A DNA stretch of 31,782 bases from the NCBI GenBank assembly GCA_034436045.1, contig DAOTVZ010000045.1, positions 1 through 31,782 of the forward strand. The letters are read 5' to 3'. The stretch's first letter is position 1, and each line of letters opens with the position of its first letter. This document shows, piece after piece, positions 15,961 through 23,214 of this stretch. A program made the translations under genes and the position numbers. The notes beneath the pieces were generated by a model. That model saw nothing but the letters and a program-made list of their open reading frames with translations. It did not search any database and had not been told where the DNA came from. Source of the DNA: H111-94 sp034436045. Lineage in GTDB: Bacteria > Chloroflexota > Ktedonobacteria > Ktedonobacterales > Ktedonobacteraceae.

Positions 15961-18924
15961 CTACACTTCCCCATAATCGCCGATCAAATGAAACGCGCCC
16001 CAGAAGTAGGGGTGAATGCGATAGGGGCGGATAGAGGTGCGAGCGCGCTCCAGAAAGGCGCGTTGGGCCTGGGCCAGCGCAGAGGCTTTGCCGTGATGGC
16101 TGAGCAGAAATTGATAGAAGACCTCCATCAGTTCGGCGCTGCTGGCATCATCAACTTTCCAGAGCGTGGGCAACAGCGAAGCTGCACCCGCGTAGAGGAA
16201 ACCGCGTCCCAGGCCGATCACTTCATCGACGCCGCGTACTGCGCCGCGCCCCGTCTCACAGGCGCTGAGCGTGACCAGGGAGCAAGAAGAGAGATCGAGA
16301 TTGAAGACCTCAATAGCGTTGAGAGAGCGATCAGCCAGTTTGATAAACGAGAAGTTGGGCGCATCCAGGCGGAAGAGGCCATGTGCCGCGATATGCACAA
16401 TGGGACTACGCGCCCCCCGCTGCCAGAGACAGGTGGTAGTCGCCTCATCATCCAACACCGGCTCAACACCCAGTTGACGCGCCACCGCCTCAGCTTCGCG
16501 CACAGCAAAGGCCAGCTTGCCGCCATCCGCCAGGCCCAGCACCAGCGATTGGCTCAGCGGTACCTGCTTCTCCCTGATACGTTGCCCACGCTGACGACAG
16601 ACATCCAGCAGCGACATCGCAGGCAGGTATGAAAGATCATGCTGTTCCACCACGAACTGCACGCCATCGAAGAGGCAGTGGAAGGGCAGGTAATGCAGCA
16701 GGCCATAGGGCACCACAATCATATGGCTATAAGAAGAGAGCAACGGTGCCACCGGCCCCAGCAAGAGATCATAGAGGCGTTGCAAGAGTCCCAGACAGTT
16801 CTCCTGCAAGCTAAAGAAGGCTTGCGCGCGCTCGGCCAAACCGGCGGCCTGTGAAGCCATATCCAGGTTGGCGCGCCAGAGGGAAAAGAGACGTTCCAAT
16901 TGAGGTATTGCGCCTGTCAGCGTATGCATCTCCACGCCTGCGCGTGTCACCTGAAAGATATAGATGTCCTGCGCAGAGAGATAATATTCGAGCATAAGCG
17001 TGGCGTCATCCAGGCTGGGCAGTAGCTCTTGCGGGCTATTTTGCGTCCAGCGCGAGCGTTGCCGCGCCACCAGATCGCCGACCGCGCGCAACTGCATCTG
17101 CTCTAGCAAACGTTCAATCTGCTGCTCGCGTTTTTGTAGCTCCTGCTTCGCATAGGCCGGGCCAACGGCCACAATACGCCTTACGGCGGTATCGCTCAGG
17201 TTTATCTCATCCTCTGTGCCATGCACGATTGAGCTAAACCAGGCTTGCTCCTCGCGTAGACGTGACAGGTCTTCCAGAATCGCTTCTCCCGCCTTATCGC
17301 CCGCGCGTAGACGAATATCGATGTTATTGCGGAGATAATCGCCCAAAACACGCGACTTGGACTTTTCAACGTAGGTCAGGGCCTGGTCGATGCGATTCTG
17401 ATGCAGTGCCAGCAGGATGGCGCGCTGATAGATACCGCCTTTGTCCTCCAGAAAGCTCGTGCGTTCATCCAACACCAGGCGGCTCTGCACATCGTCGATG
17501 CCCTGAATGGCACGTTCGTAGTAATGGGCCGCTTTGTCCAGTTCACCGCGCTGCTCTGCGAGCTGGCCAAGCAAGTCTTCGCAGGCATAGGCCAGGTCAA
17601 GCAGCTCCTGGCCACGCGCAATATCCAGCGCATGTGTGCAAAGGTCGCGGGCGGTTTCTTGATCGCCACTCTTCTCAGCAATGCGAGCCTGCAGGAACAT
17701 GGTACGTGCCAGTTGCGGTAGGTCCTCTTGCTCGGCAAACACATCGGCGACATATTGCGCTTCACGCTGACTGGCCGCCAGTTGTCCCTGCGCACAGTAG
17801 AGTTCAGCCCGATACAGACGCGCTAAGGCTCCCAGGCGCACAAGTCCGGCCTCTTCTAGCAGGTCGCTGGCCTCTTGCAGCATCTCATCGGCCTCTTGCC
17901 ATTTACCCTCAAGAGTGGCCGCTATGGCACGATGCATCAACGAACGGGCCAGGTTGTGGCGATTGCCCGGCGCGGAACGGAAATACTGCACTGTCTTGTC
18001 AGCCAGCGCATAGGCTTCACTGGTGCGGTTCAGGCGGATGAGGCAGAGACACATCTGTTGCGCTACTTCCGCCGCCTCGGCGTTCATATGATGTTTGAGA
18101 AACAGCGTGTAACTCTGATTAAAAAGGAGCAGTGCCTGCCCATAATAGCCTTGCGCGGCATAGCTATCGGCAATATTGAGGTCTTCGCGCGCCACCGAAA
18201 TTTCCTGACTTTCACCCTGCGCGGCAAACGTTGCGCGCGCCTGCTTATGCAGCGCCAGCGCCTCACGGAAACGCCCCAATGCCGCCAGCGCCAATCCCTT
18301 ATTGCCCTGCGCGCGCGCAATGTATAGCTCAACACCCTCGCCATGTCGCTGATAGGCTTCAATAGCGCGATCAAACAGGCGCAAAGCCTGATCGTATTGC
18401 CCCAATTCATAGTTAATGACCGCAGCATTGACATCTATCTGGCCCGCGCGTCTGAACTTACCATGCCGAATGAAGATGTTGCGCGCCGCCTCTGCATCGC
18501 GCAATGCCTCGGTGGTACGATTCAGACGCAGGCATGCGCTGACACGCCCAATGCGCGTGCGTGCCCAACTCACCTCATCATGCAACTCCAGAAACTCTTC
18601 ACCAGCAGCATCCAAAAAAGGCAACGCCTCCTGATCGCGGTTCATTCGTCTGAGCGCATCACCACGAGCCATTAAACCCAACGCATGATAATATTTGTTC
18701 CGCGTCTTATCGGCTATAAACAGCAGGTAGCCAGCGTAGCGAAAGGAGAGTTTCACATCGCGATTCCAACTGCGATCTGCCTCGCGTTTGATATAAAACA
18801 CGAGATAATCCAGGTCGGCACCTTTGAGCAGAGGAAGTTGCTGTTGCAGGAGTTGTTGTCCTTGCACCTCTGGAAGATGTTGCAGTGCTGCTAGCAGTTC
18901 TTGGGGCGTCATTATCGGTACCAT
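15961..18924 (-). CDS. TPR-CHAT caspase-like protein
   Basis: A 987-residue protein. Residues of about 50-500 are tandem TPR-like helical repeats. A coiled segment follows, and residues of about 700-985 are a CHAT domain of the caspase/separase fold. The catalytic His is in HIAAHG (near 845) and the catalytic Cys in LSACETG (near 887); both are intact, so protease activity is likely. CHAT proteins cleave partner proteins, and the TPRs usually bind the target or a sensor. No signal peptide or membrane segment is present. The ATG at 18924 is preferred over a second ATG four codons in, because only the first has a purine-rich CAGG upstream. That CAGG lies in the arm of a perfect inverted repeat. 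The gene follows the zinc-finger anti-sigma gene by 46 bp, so the sigma pathway is its likely control or substrate. Confidence 0.92.
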   Translation of the reverse strand: MVPIMTPQELLAALQHLPEVQGQQLLQQQLPLLKGADLDYLVFYIKREADRSWNRDVKLSFRYAGYLLFIADKTRNKYYHALGLMARGDALRRMNRDQEALPFLDAAGEEFLELHDEVSWARTRIGRVSACLRLNRTTEALRDAEAARNIFIRHGKFRRAGQIDVNAAVINYELGQYDQALRLFDRAIEAYQRHGEGVELYIARAQGNKGLALAALGRFREALALHKQARATFAAQGESQEISVAREDLNIADSYAAQGYYGQALLLFNQSYTLFLKHHMNAEAAEVAQQMCLCLIRLNRTSEAYALADKTVQYFRSAPGNRHNLARSLMHRAIAATLEGKWQEADEMLQEASDLLEEAGLVRLGALARLYRAELYCAQGQLAASQREAQYVADVFAEQEDLPQLARTMFLQARIAEKSGDQETARDLCTHALDIARGQELLDLAYACEDLLGQLAEQRGELDKAAHYYERAIQGIDDVQSRLVLDERTSFLEDKGGIYQRAILLALHQNRIDQALTYVEKSKSRVLGDYLRNNIDIRLRAGDKAGEAILEDLSRLREEQAWFSSIVHGTEDEINLSDTAVRRIVAVGPAYAKQELQKREQQIERLLEQMQLRAVGDLVARQRSRWTQNSPQELLPSLDDATLMLEYYLSAQDIYIFQVTRAGVEMHTLTGAIPQLERLFSLWRANLDMASQAAGLAERAQAFFSLQENCLGLLQRLYDLLLGPVAPLLSSYSHMIVVPYGLLHYLPFHCLFDGVQFVVEQHDLSYLPAMSLLDVCRQRGQRIREKQVPLSQSLVLGLADGGKLAFAVREAEAVARQLGVEPVLDDEATTTCLWQRGARSPIVHIAAHGLFRLDAPNFSFIKLADRSLNAIEVFNLDLSSCSLVTLSACETGRGAVRGVDEVIGLGRGFLYAGAASLLPTLWKVDDASSAELMEVFYQFLLSHHGKASALAQAQRAFLERARTSIRPYRIHPYFWGAFHLIGDYGEV

Positions 18925-18926
18925 GT

Positions 18927-18967
18927 AACCTGGGCAACGGTTCGCATTATCGACTATTGCCCAGGTT
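18927..18967 (-). promoter_or_regulatory. Perfect 11-bp inverted repeat covering the CHAT ribosome-binding region
   Basis: The arms AACCTGGGCAA (18927-18937) and TTGCCCAGGTT (18957-18967) are exact reverse complements with a 19-base loop. In the minus-strand mRNA the hairpin ends two bases before the CHAT ATG and encloses the only Shine-Dalgarno-like bases (CAGG). There is no U-run, so it is not an intrinsic terminator. It may control CHAT translation or be a protein-binding operator. Confidence 0.75.
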
Positions 18968-18970
18968 CGC

Positions 18971-19795
18971 TCAGTCCAGCGCAGTGACAGTCAATTGATC
19001 GATGACCACCGTACCTTCTGGCATATCTAATTCCAGCGTATAGGTTGCAGGTGCAATGGCCGAGAAGACAAAGTTACCCAGTTCATCGATCTTCTGCACA
19101 TATACCATCTGGGGGGATGCAACCAGGCGTACCGCTACACCCTGGAAGGCATCCAGAGCGGCGTCTTTGCGCGTCACAAAGCCGATCAACTGTACACCAT
19201 CCTTGCGCCCCAACTCACTCTCTACTTGCAACGAGATATTCATGTCTTCAGCCACATAGCGACGCGGCCATGCTAGCTTCTCTGAGGCCACATCGCGCTG
19301 AAAAGCCAGACGCGGCTGCGGCGGCACGAGGGTGGCAATGATGCGACGTACACCCGCCTGCACCTGCTCACGTGCCTGATCGATAGCCCGTTTCACTTCT
19401 TGCACCGAATGGTGATTGTTGCCAGCAGGGCGCACTGCTACACGTACCTGGGGCATGGGCGACTCTACCAGCATGGGGTCATTAGCAAGAAAGGTTGCCA
19501 GCGCAGTCAGCTCGGCCATACAGAGCGGGCAGGAGGCCAGGTGGTTCTGCACTTCTGCTGCCTCCTGCGGACTGAGCAAGCCTAACTGATACTCACCCAA
19601 CTGTTGACTCGGCGGGCAGTTCCATCGGTAAAGATTTTGTTTTAGCCTGTGATCCATTCGTTGATAAGCAGCCAGTTGTGCCGAGCAATACTGGCAGCTT
19701 GCCAGGTGCTGGAGTACCGCCGGTCGAACCCTCTCTCCCCCTAGATAGGCAAGTAGCTCCTCATCACGAATGGCTCCTGGTTCAATACACTCCAT
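18971..19795 (-). CDS. Soluble double zinc-finger anti-sigma-like protein with C-terminal beta domain
   Basis: A 274-residue protein with two ZAS-type zinc motifs, HxxxCxxC, at H30/C34/C37 and H85/C89/C92. ZAS domains bind sigma factors. No transmembrane helix follows, so this would be a cytosolic anti-sigma or adaptor. Residues of about 185-274 look like a small beta-sandwich of the carboxypeptidase-regulatory/SpaA-like kind (GFVTRKDAALDAFQGVAVRL, then FVFSAIAPATYTLEL). The ATG at 19795 is chosen over an upstream in-frame TTG at 19810 because GAAGGA stands 7 bases before the ATG. The sigma-factor gene lies upstream on the same strand and the CHAT gene follows 46 bp downstream. The protein probably links sigma activity to CHAT; this is inferred from order and domains. 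Confidence 0.88.
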   Translation of the reverse strand: MECIEPGAIRDEELLAYLGGERVRPAVLQHLASCQYCSAQLAAYQRMDHRLKQNLYRWNCPPSQQLGEYQLGLLSPQEAAEVQNHLASCPLCMAELTALATFLANDPMLVESPMPQVRVAVRPAGNNHHSVQEVKRAIDQAREQVQAGVRRIIATLVPPQPRLAFQRDVASEKLAWPRRYVAEDMNISLQVESELGRKDGVQLIGFVTRKDAALDAFQGVAVRLVASPQMVYVQKIDELGNFVFSAIAPATYTLELDMPEGTVVIDQLTVTALD

Positions 19796-20219
19796 AAGAG
19801 TTTCCTTCAATTATAGGATACAGGTTCAGCACTGATAATACGTAGACAGGCGACGCACCGCGCTACGTGGACATTTCTTACACACCGATGTACAACCACG
19901 TTTAGCATAACCAGACCACTGATCACCTGCTTGAGTATCGCTCTCAGCACCTGACCATTCGCGTTATGCAAACCCTTCAAGTGCCTGGCACGATACCAGA
20001 GACGTACACAACTCCGAAGCTCTAGCCCTTCCTCTGGGTGAGAGCCTCATGCCGGGCCGGTTGCCGCCGATTCTCCCCAGGTCGTCAAGCAACGACGCCT
20101 TGCTAAGAGTTGCCCTGTCTTTTCATTCTCAATAAACGCAATCTCCTGGCTTTTTCGGTTTAGGAGCCGTTTCGCGTTGCTCCTGGCTCGCCTACCTGTA
20201 TACTATTTGTCCTGATCTT
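19796..20219 (-). other. 424-bp gap between sigma and anti-sigma genes, with hairpins
   Basis: No convincing gene is seen. On the minus strand a perfect 6-bp hairpin (AGGAGC/GCTCCT, 20162-20184) has its CTCCT arm also complementary to a second AGGAG copy a short distance downstream, so two exclusive foldings are possible. A second hairpin (GTCGT/ACGAC plus AGG/CCT with one bulge) is at 20079-20100. Neither has a U-run. A weak promoter-like pair, TTATCA and TATAAT with 17-bp spacing, ends at 19810-19815, just before the anti-sigma Shine-Dalgarno; it would give an almost leaderless mRNA. Confidence 0.45.
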
Positions 20220-20984
20220 CTATGGATACCGGTGCCGAAAGATCATCTGCAAACGCCGATTGCGGCGTAGACGCTCCAGCACGTTGCGTTTGATGCGATA
20301 GACATCATCAACGGTGGGAAAAAGTTTGCGATGTTGATTGCTGATCTCACTGGGCTTCATACCCTGAACGTATGCAAGATAAATGAGTACCCGTTCGTCT
20401 TCGCTATTGAGTTCCTCTTGAATCACCTGCCACAAGCTTTGAGCTGAAATACTGGCAACGACATCATCGGCAGGATCATCGGAGGCAGGTTCGTGTTCCA
20501 TCAACTCCAGCGTCTCTTCGTACTGGCGCGCCTGCCGTGCCCGCACCTCGTCGGCGACAACACTATGCACACACATCTTCAAATATTTCAATATAGCAGC
20601 CAGCGAATCAAAATTCTGCATCTTGGCGGGAGTGAGAGCCTGAGAGAACTTCGCGAACGCCGCGTTGACAAGTGGTCCACTACCATCCTGTCCCAAGACT
20701 GTGGCAGCGCTTTGATGTTGCGTGACCCAGGTTAAGACCAGCGGCGCATACTGCTGGTAGATACAGGCCCAGGCATCCTCATCGCGTTTCACAATGGCAC
20801 GCCGAAACAGCTCAAGGCAATAGCGGTCATTCGAGACATTTTGCTTGAGAAACTTATTCGTTTCTTCTGCACAGCACCGAGCCAGTTCATTCACTGAGAG
20901 TCGCTCTATCTGCGCCTCATTACCCCCCTGGCCTCTCAAACCCGGTGAAGTCCCGGTCGGTTGAGAGAGGTTCCGAGATTCCAT
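20220..20984 (-). CDS. Sigma-70 family (ECF-like) RNA polymerase sigma factor
   Basis: A 254-residue protein. About 55 polar residues are followed by a sigma region 2-like segment (AWACIYQQYAPLVLTWV and the following helices to about residue 150). A short acidic linker then leads to a region 4-like helix-turn-helix at about 190-245 (DERVLIYLAYVQGMKPSEIS ... VYRIKRNVLERLRR). It would direct RNA polymerase to a small regulon. The ATG at 20984 is chosen over an in-frame GTG at 21050 because a good promoter (-10 at 21037-21042) lies inside the extended frame, so the GTG would not be transcribed. It heads a same-strand module with the zinc-finger protein and CHAT protein. Region 2 is divergent from textbook sigma factors, so the subgroup is unassigned. 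Confidence 0.82.
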   Translation of the reverse strand: MESRNLSQPTGTSPGLRGQGGNEAQIERLSVNELARCCAEETNKFLKQNVSNDRYCLELFRRAIVKRDEDAWACIYQQYAPLVLTWVTQHQSAATVLGQDGSGPLVNAAFAKFSQALTPAKMQNFDSLAAILKYLKMCVHSVVADEVRARQARQYEETLELMEHEPASDDPADDVVASISAQSLWQVIQEELNSEDERVLIYLAYVQGMKPSEISNQHRKLFPTVDDVYRIKRNVLERLRRNRRLQMIFRHRYP

Positions 20985-21036
20985 CGAAAATAGCCCCTGC
21001 TTCCTGATAACTAGCCAGTTCTCCCTGATTGTTGCA

Positions 21037-21065
21037 AGTATAGCATGCACAGCATACAGTTACAA
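21037..21065 (-). promoter_or_regulatory. Promoter of sigma-factor gene
   Basis: On the minus strand a -35 TTGTAA (21060-21065) and a -10 TATACT (21037-21042) are separated by exactly 17 bp. Transcription would start near 21030 and leave about 45 bases of leader before the ATG at 20984. It resembles a housekeeping sigma promoter. Confidence 0.6.
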
Positions 21066-21220
21066 GCAAAAGAAGAGCCTGAACAGAGCCTTCGCTTATT
21101 ATCGCATGGGCGAGGGGTAAATTGCTAGAAAACAGTACCTTTGAATTTGCAATTCACAGTTTTGCCGACAGAAGCCACTGTTGGCAGCCACAAATTTCGC
21201 AATTCCAGCCTGCACAGGGC

Positions 21221-21249
21221 TTTCCAAATATTCGCAAAAGCTGTAAAAT
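21221..21249 (+). promoter_or_regulatory. Candidate promoter of small TPR gene
   Basis: A -35-like TTTCCA (21221-21226) and a -10-like TAAAAT (21244-21249) are separated by 17 bp, ending about 60 bp before the ATG at 21309. The match is moderate. Confidence 0.4.
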
Positions 21250-21308
21250 AGTGAATAGACTGATAGAGCAATAAGCAGCAGTTTCTTTCATCCCACGAAA
21301 GGATCATA

Positions 21309-21683
21309 ATGGACGAGGTTCAACAGCAGCAACAGGCGGCTTTCTGGCGCGACTACAGCCAGCGCCTCTCGAACGCTATCCGCTATCACGAGGCGCTCCA
21401 TGCAGCCGAGCGAGCCGTCGCCTTAGACGCTACCAATGCGCAGGGATGGTATATTCGTGGTACCTGTTTCGCCATGCTAGCTCGCTATGAAGAGGCGCTG
21501 CAAGACTTCGAACATGCCCTGGCGCTCAACCCATACTACGTTCCGGCCTGGGACGGTAAAGCCTGGGTATTGGGCATTCTGGGCAAAAAAGACGAGGCAT
21601 TAGCAGCAGTCAATCGCGCCCTGGAGCTTGATCCAACCTATTTTGATGCGCAAAAACGCAAACAACGTCTGGAACTACTCTAA
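21309..21683 (+). CDS. Small TPR protein
   Basis: A 124-residue protein made of about three tetratricopeptide repeats, with repeat cores such as HEALHAAERAVALDATN, EEALQDFEHALALNPYY and DEALAAVNRALELDPTY. It has no other domain, signal peptide or membrane helix. TPR proteins are protein-binding adaptors. GAAAGGA precedes the ATG by 5 bases. It stands alone between the sigma-factor gene (divergent) and tmk (convergent), with no terminator with a T-run on either side. The partner is unknown; neighbouring TPR-bearing kinase and CHAT proteins show that this genome uses TPRs widely. Confidence 0.85.
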   Translation: MDEVQQQQQAAFWRDYSQRLSNAIRYHEALHAAERAVALDATNAQGWYIRGTCFAMLARYEEALQDFEHALALNPYYVPAWDGKAWVLGILGKKDEALAAVNRALELDPTYFDAQKRKQRLELL

Positions 21684-21811
21684 AAACGGGATAAATCGAC
21701 ACCCGCATTGGGAAAAGAGATTTCCGCCATAGGAACACGTTTACCACGTCTACACGCCGAATGTCTTCCAATGGAACCGACGCCGCCCACACGGAGACGA
21801 TAAATCAGTCT

Positions 21812-22456
21812 CTACACTAACAAGGCTTCCACTAATGCAATGATTTCTCGATGTATCTGTTCCGGCGCTTTCAGGGCATCAATGATCTTTATACGCTCAG
21901 GGTGCTTATGCGCCAACGCCAGGAATGCCTGACGTAAACGGTGATGAAACTCTTCCCGCTCTTTATCAAAACGGGTTTGCTCCTCGCGTGTGTCATCGTC
22001 ATAGCGCTTCTCAAGCGTGCGTTGCTGCACCAGTACAGGGTCGAGATCGAGCAGGATGGTCAGATCAGGCACGTAGCCTTGCATGGCAACCAGAGAGAGT
22101 TGTTCTACTAATTCTGCGCCAACATCGCGCGCAACTCCTTGATAGGCAACGCTAGAATCGAAGCAACGATCTGTAATGACGTGGATACCAGCAGCAAGAG
22201 ATGGCAGTACAAGCTTAGCGAAATGCTGCGCGCGGTCCGCTTGAAATAAAAACGCCTCGGCTAATGGTGTTATCTCTAGATCGGGTCGGTGAAGCAATAG
22301 CTGGCGAATCTCGTTGCCAAGCGGCGTTCCTCCTGGCTCGCGCGTGCGTCTATAGGGAAATGCCCGTGCAATAAACCATTGCTCTAGCAGATGCATCTGC
22401 GTCGTCTTACCCGCACCATCCAGACCCTCAAATGAAATCAGGCGTCCTCTACCCAT
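21812..22456 (-). CDS. tmk: Thymidylate (dTMP) kinase
   Basis: Converts dTMP to dTDP with ATP in the cytosol, an essential step of dTTP synthesis. The 214-residue protein shows the P-loop FEGLDGAGKTT at residues 9-19, the TREPGGTPLG substrate segment, the DR motif (DRCFDSSVAYQG) and the Arg-rich lid region (EEQTRFDKEREEFHHRLR). I start it at the ATG of 22456, giving a normal family length. The longer frame from 22498 would add 14 residues, overlap dcd and lack a Shine-Dalgarno, whereas GGAG stands just before 22456. It lies 16 bp after dcd on the same strand, so both deoxypyrimidine enzymes are probably co-transcribed. Confidence 0.95.
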   Translation of the reverse strand: MGRGRLISFEGLDGAGKTTQMHLLEQWFIARAFPYRRTREPGGTPLGNEIRQLLLHRPDLEITPLAEAFLFQADRAQHFAKLVLPSLAAGIHVITDRCFDSSVAYQGVARDVGAELVEQLSLVAMQGYVPDLTILLDLDPVLVQQRTLEKRYDDDTREEQTRFDKEREEFHHRLRQAFLALAHKHPERIKIIDALKAPEQIHREIIALVEALLV

Positions 22457-22472
22457 ACTACTCCATCTCTTG

Positions 22473-23084
22473 CTAATCTTGTTCGCTCTTGATGCCATTG
22501 CGCACGCGGTCGGTGCGGTAAAAATCGTAATCCCAGTCGAAATACGGTTTGGGCAGCATATCTTCCGGCGTCCAATCGAGCTTCTTGCCGTACTTGCCTT
22601 TGTATTCCTTCAGCGTCTCGCCCACATACTCAAAGGTGATCTGGCAGATGCGGAAGCCAACCGGCACGACAATGGTTGTTTGCGTATGATTGCTAATTTC
22701 CATTGTCCAGCGGCTAATATAGCCGACATCACCAACACCAGCGCAACGACAGACCGAGAGGCCCGAACGTGCCACCGTGCTACGCGCGTACATCTTGCCT
22801 AAGTAGCCATTGTGCCCGCCGATGATCTCCTGCGTATGCGCCAGAATAGTCGTGCCGGGGCGTATCGAGATCGTATTATGCGCCCGTCGCGGCTGCCCCC
22901 AATAACGACGAATCTCTTCAGGATCATCCAGGTGCATCACCTCAACATTGGCATCGCCCTGAAAATACCATTCGCCCAGACGGCAATCATACGAATTCGT
23001 CCCCAGGTGACGTTCATCGAACGGCTCAATCACAATATTGCCGCGCTTCAACTCCTCCAGAATACGCTTGTCAGATAATAACAT
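22473..23084 (-). CDS. dcd: dCTP deaminase
   Basis: Deaminates dCTP to dUTP on the route to dTMP. The 203-residue protein has the family signature RSTVARSGL at residues 101-109 and the segment GYISRWTMEI at 121-130, where E129 corresponds to the catalytic Glu. The N-terminus at 23084 (MLLSDKRILEEL) matches the usual family start, and GAGAGG precedes it. A longer frame from 23123 adds 13 residues without a ribosome-binding site and is rejected. The gene directly precedes tmk, a functionally sensible pairing. Whether it is monofunctional or also hydrolyses dUTP cannot be decided from the sequence alone. Confidence 0.95.
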   Translation of the reverse strand: MLLSDKRILEELKRGNIVIEPFDERHLGTNSYDCRLGEWYFQGDANVEVMHLDDPEEIRRYWGQPRRAHNTISIRPGTTILAHTQEIIGGHNGYLGKMYARSTVARSGLSVCRCAGVGDVGYISRWTMEISNHTQTTIVVPVGFRICQITFEYVGETLKEYKGKYGKKLDWTPEDMLPKPYFDWDYDFYRTDRVRNGIKSEQD

Positions 23085-23155
23085 GGTCGCCCTCTCTATG
23101 ATGCCGATTAACACGATGGGCATGATACTTCACACCCATACTATAAAACGTCTCT

Positions 23156-23186
23156 ATTATAGCGTATCTGGACTACTACGACGCAA
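23156..23186 (-). promoter_or_regulatory. Candidate promoter of dcd-tmk
   Basis: A perfect -10 TATAAT (minus strand, 23156-23161) lies about 70 bp upstream of the dcd ATG. The best -35 is TTGCGT (23181-23186) with a long 19-bp spacer, so the -10 is convincing and the -35 is not. Confidence 0.4.
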
Positions 23187-23214
23187 AGAATAGGAAGGTC
23201 AGGGGCTTTGCCGC

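Larger units (their letters stand above)
20985..21308. other. 324-bp divergent intergenic region (sigma / TPR genes)
   Basis: This region lies between the minus-strand sigma gene and the plus-strand TPR gene. It holds an outward promoter for each (listed separately) and a 6+3+6 inverted repeat TGAATT-TGC-AATTCA at 21142-21156. A similar but imperfect AATTTCGCAATTC lies about 50 bp further on, so it may be a double operator. No gene was seen. Confidence 0.45.

Noticed and set aside
17262..18041. A 259-codon plus-strand frame antisense to the CHAT gene
   Set aside because: The composition is Arg/Pro/His/Cys-rich without any domain, and the opposite strand encodes a clear TPR-CHAT protein. The same applies to the frame at 15988-16632.
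21684..21811. Bidirectional terminator between the TPR gene and tmk
   Set aside because: Short stems GGAAA/TTTCC and GAGAC/GTCTC are present, but neither is followed by a T-run on either strand.
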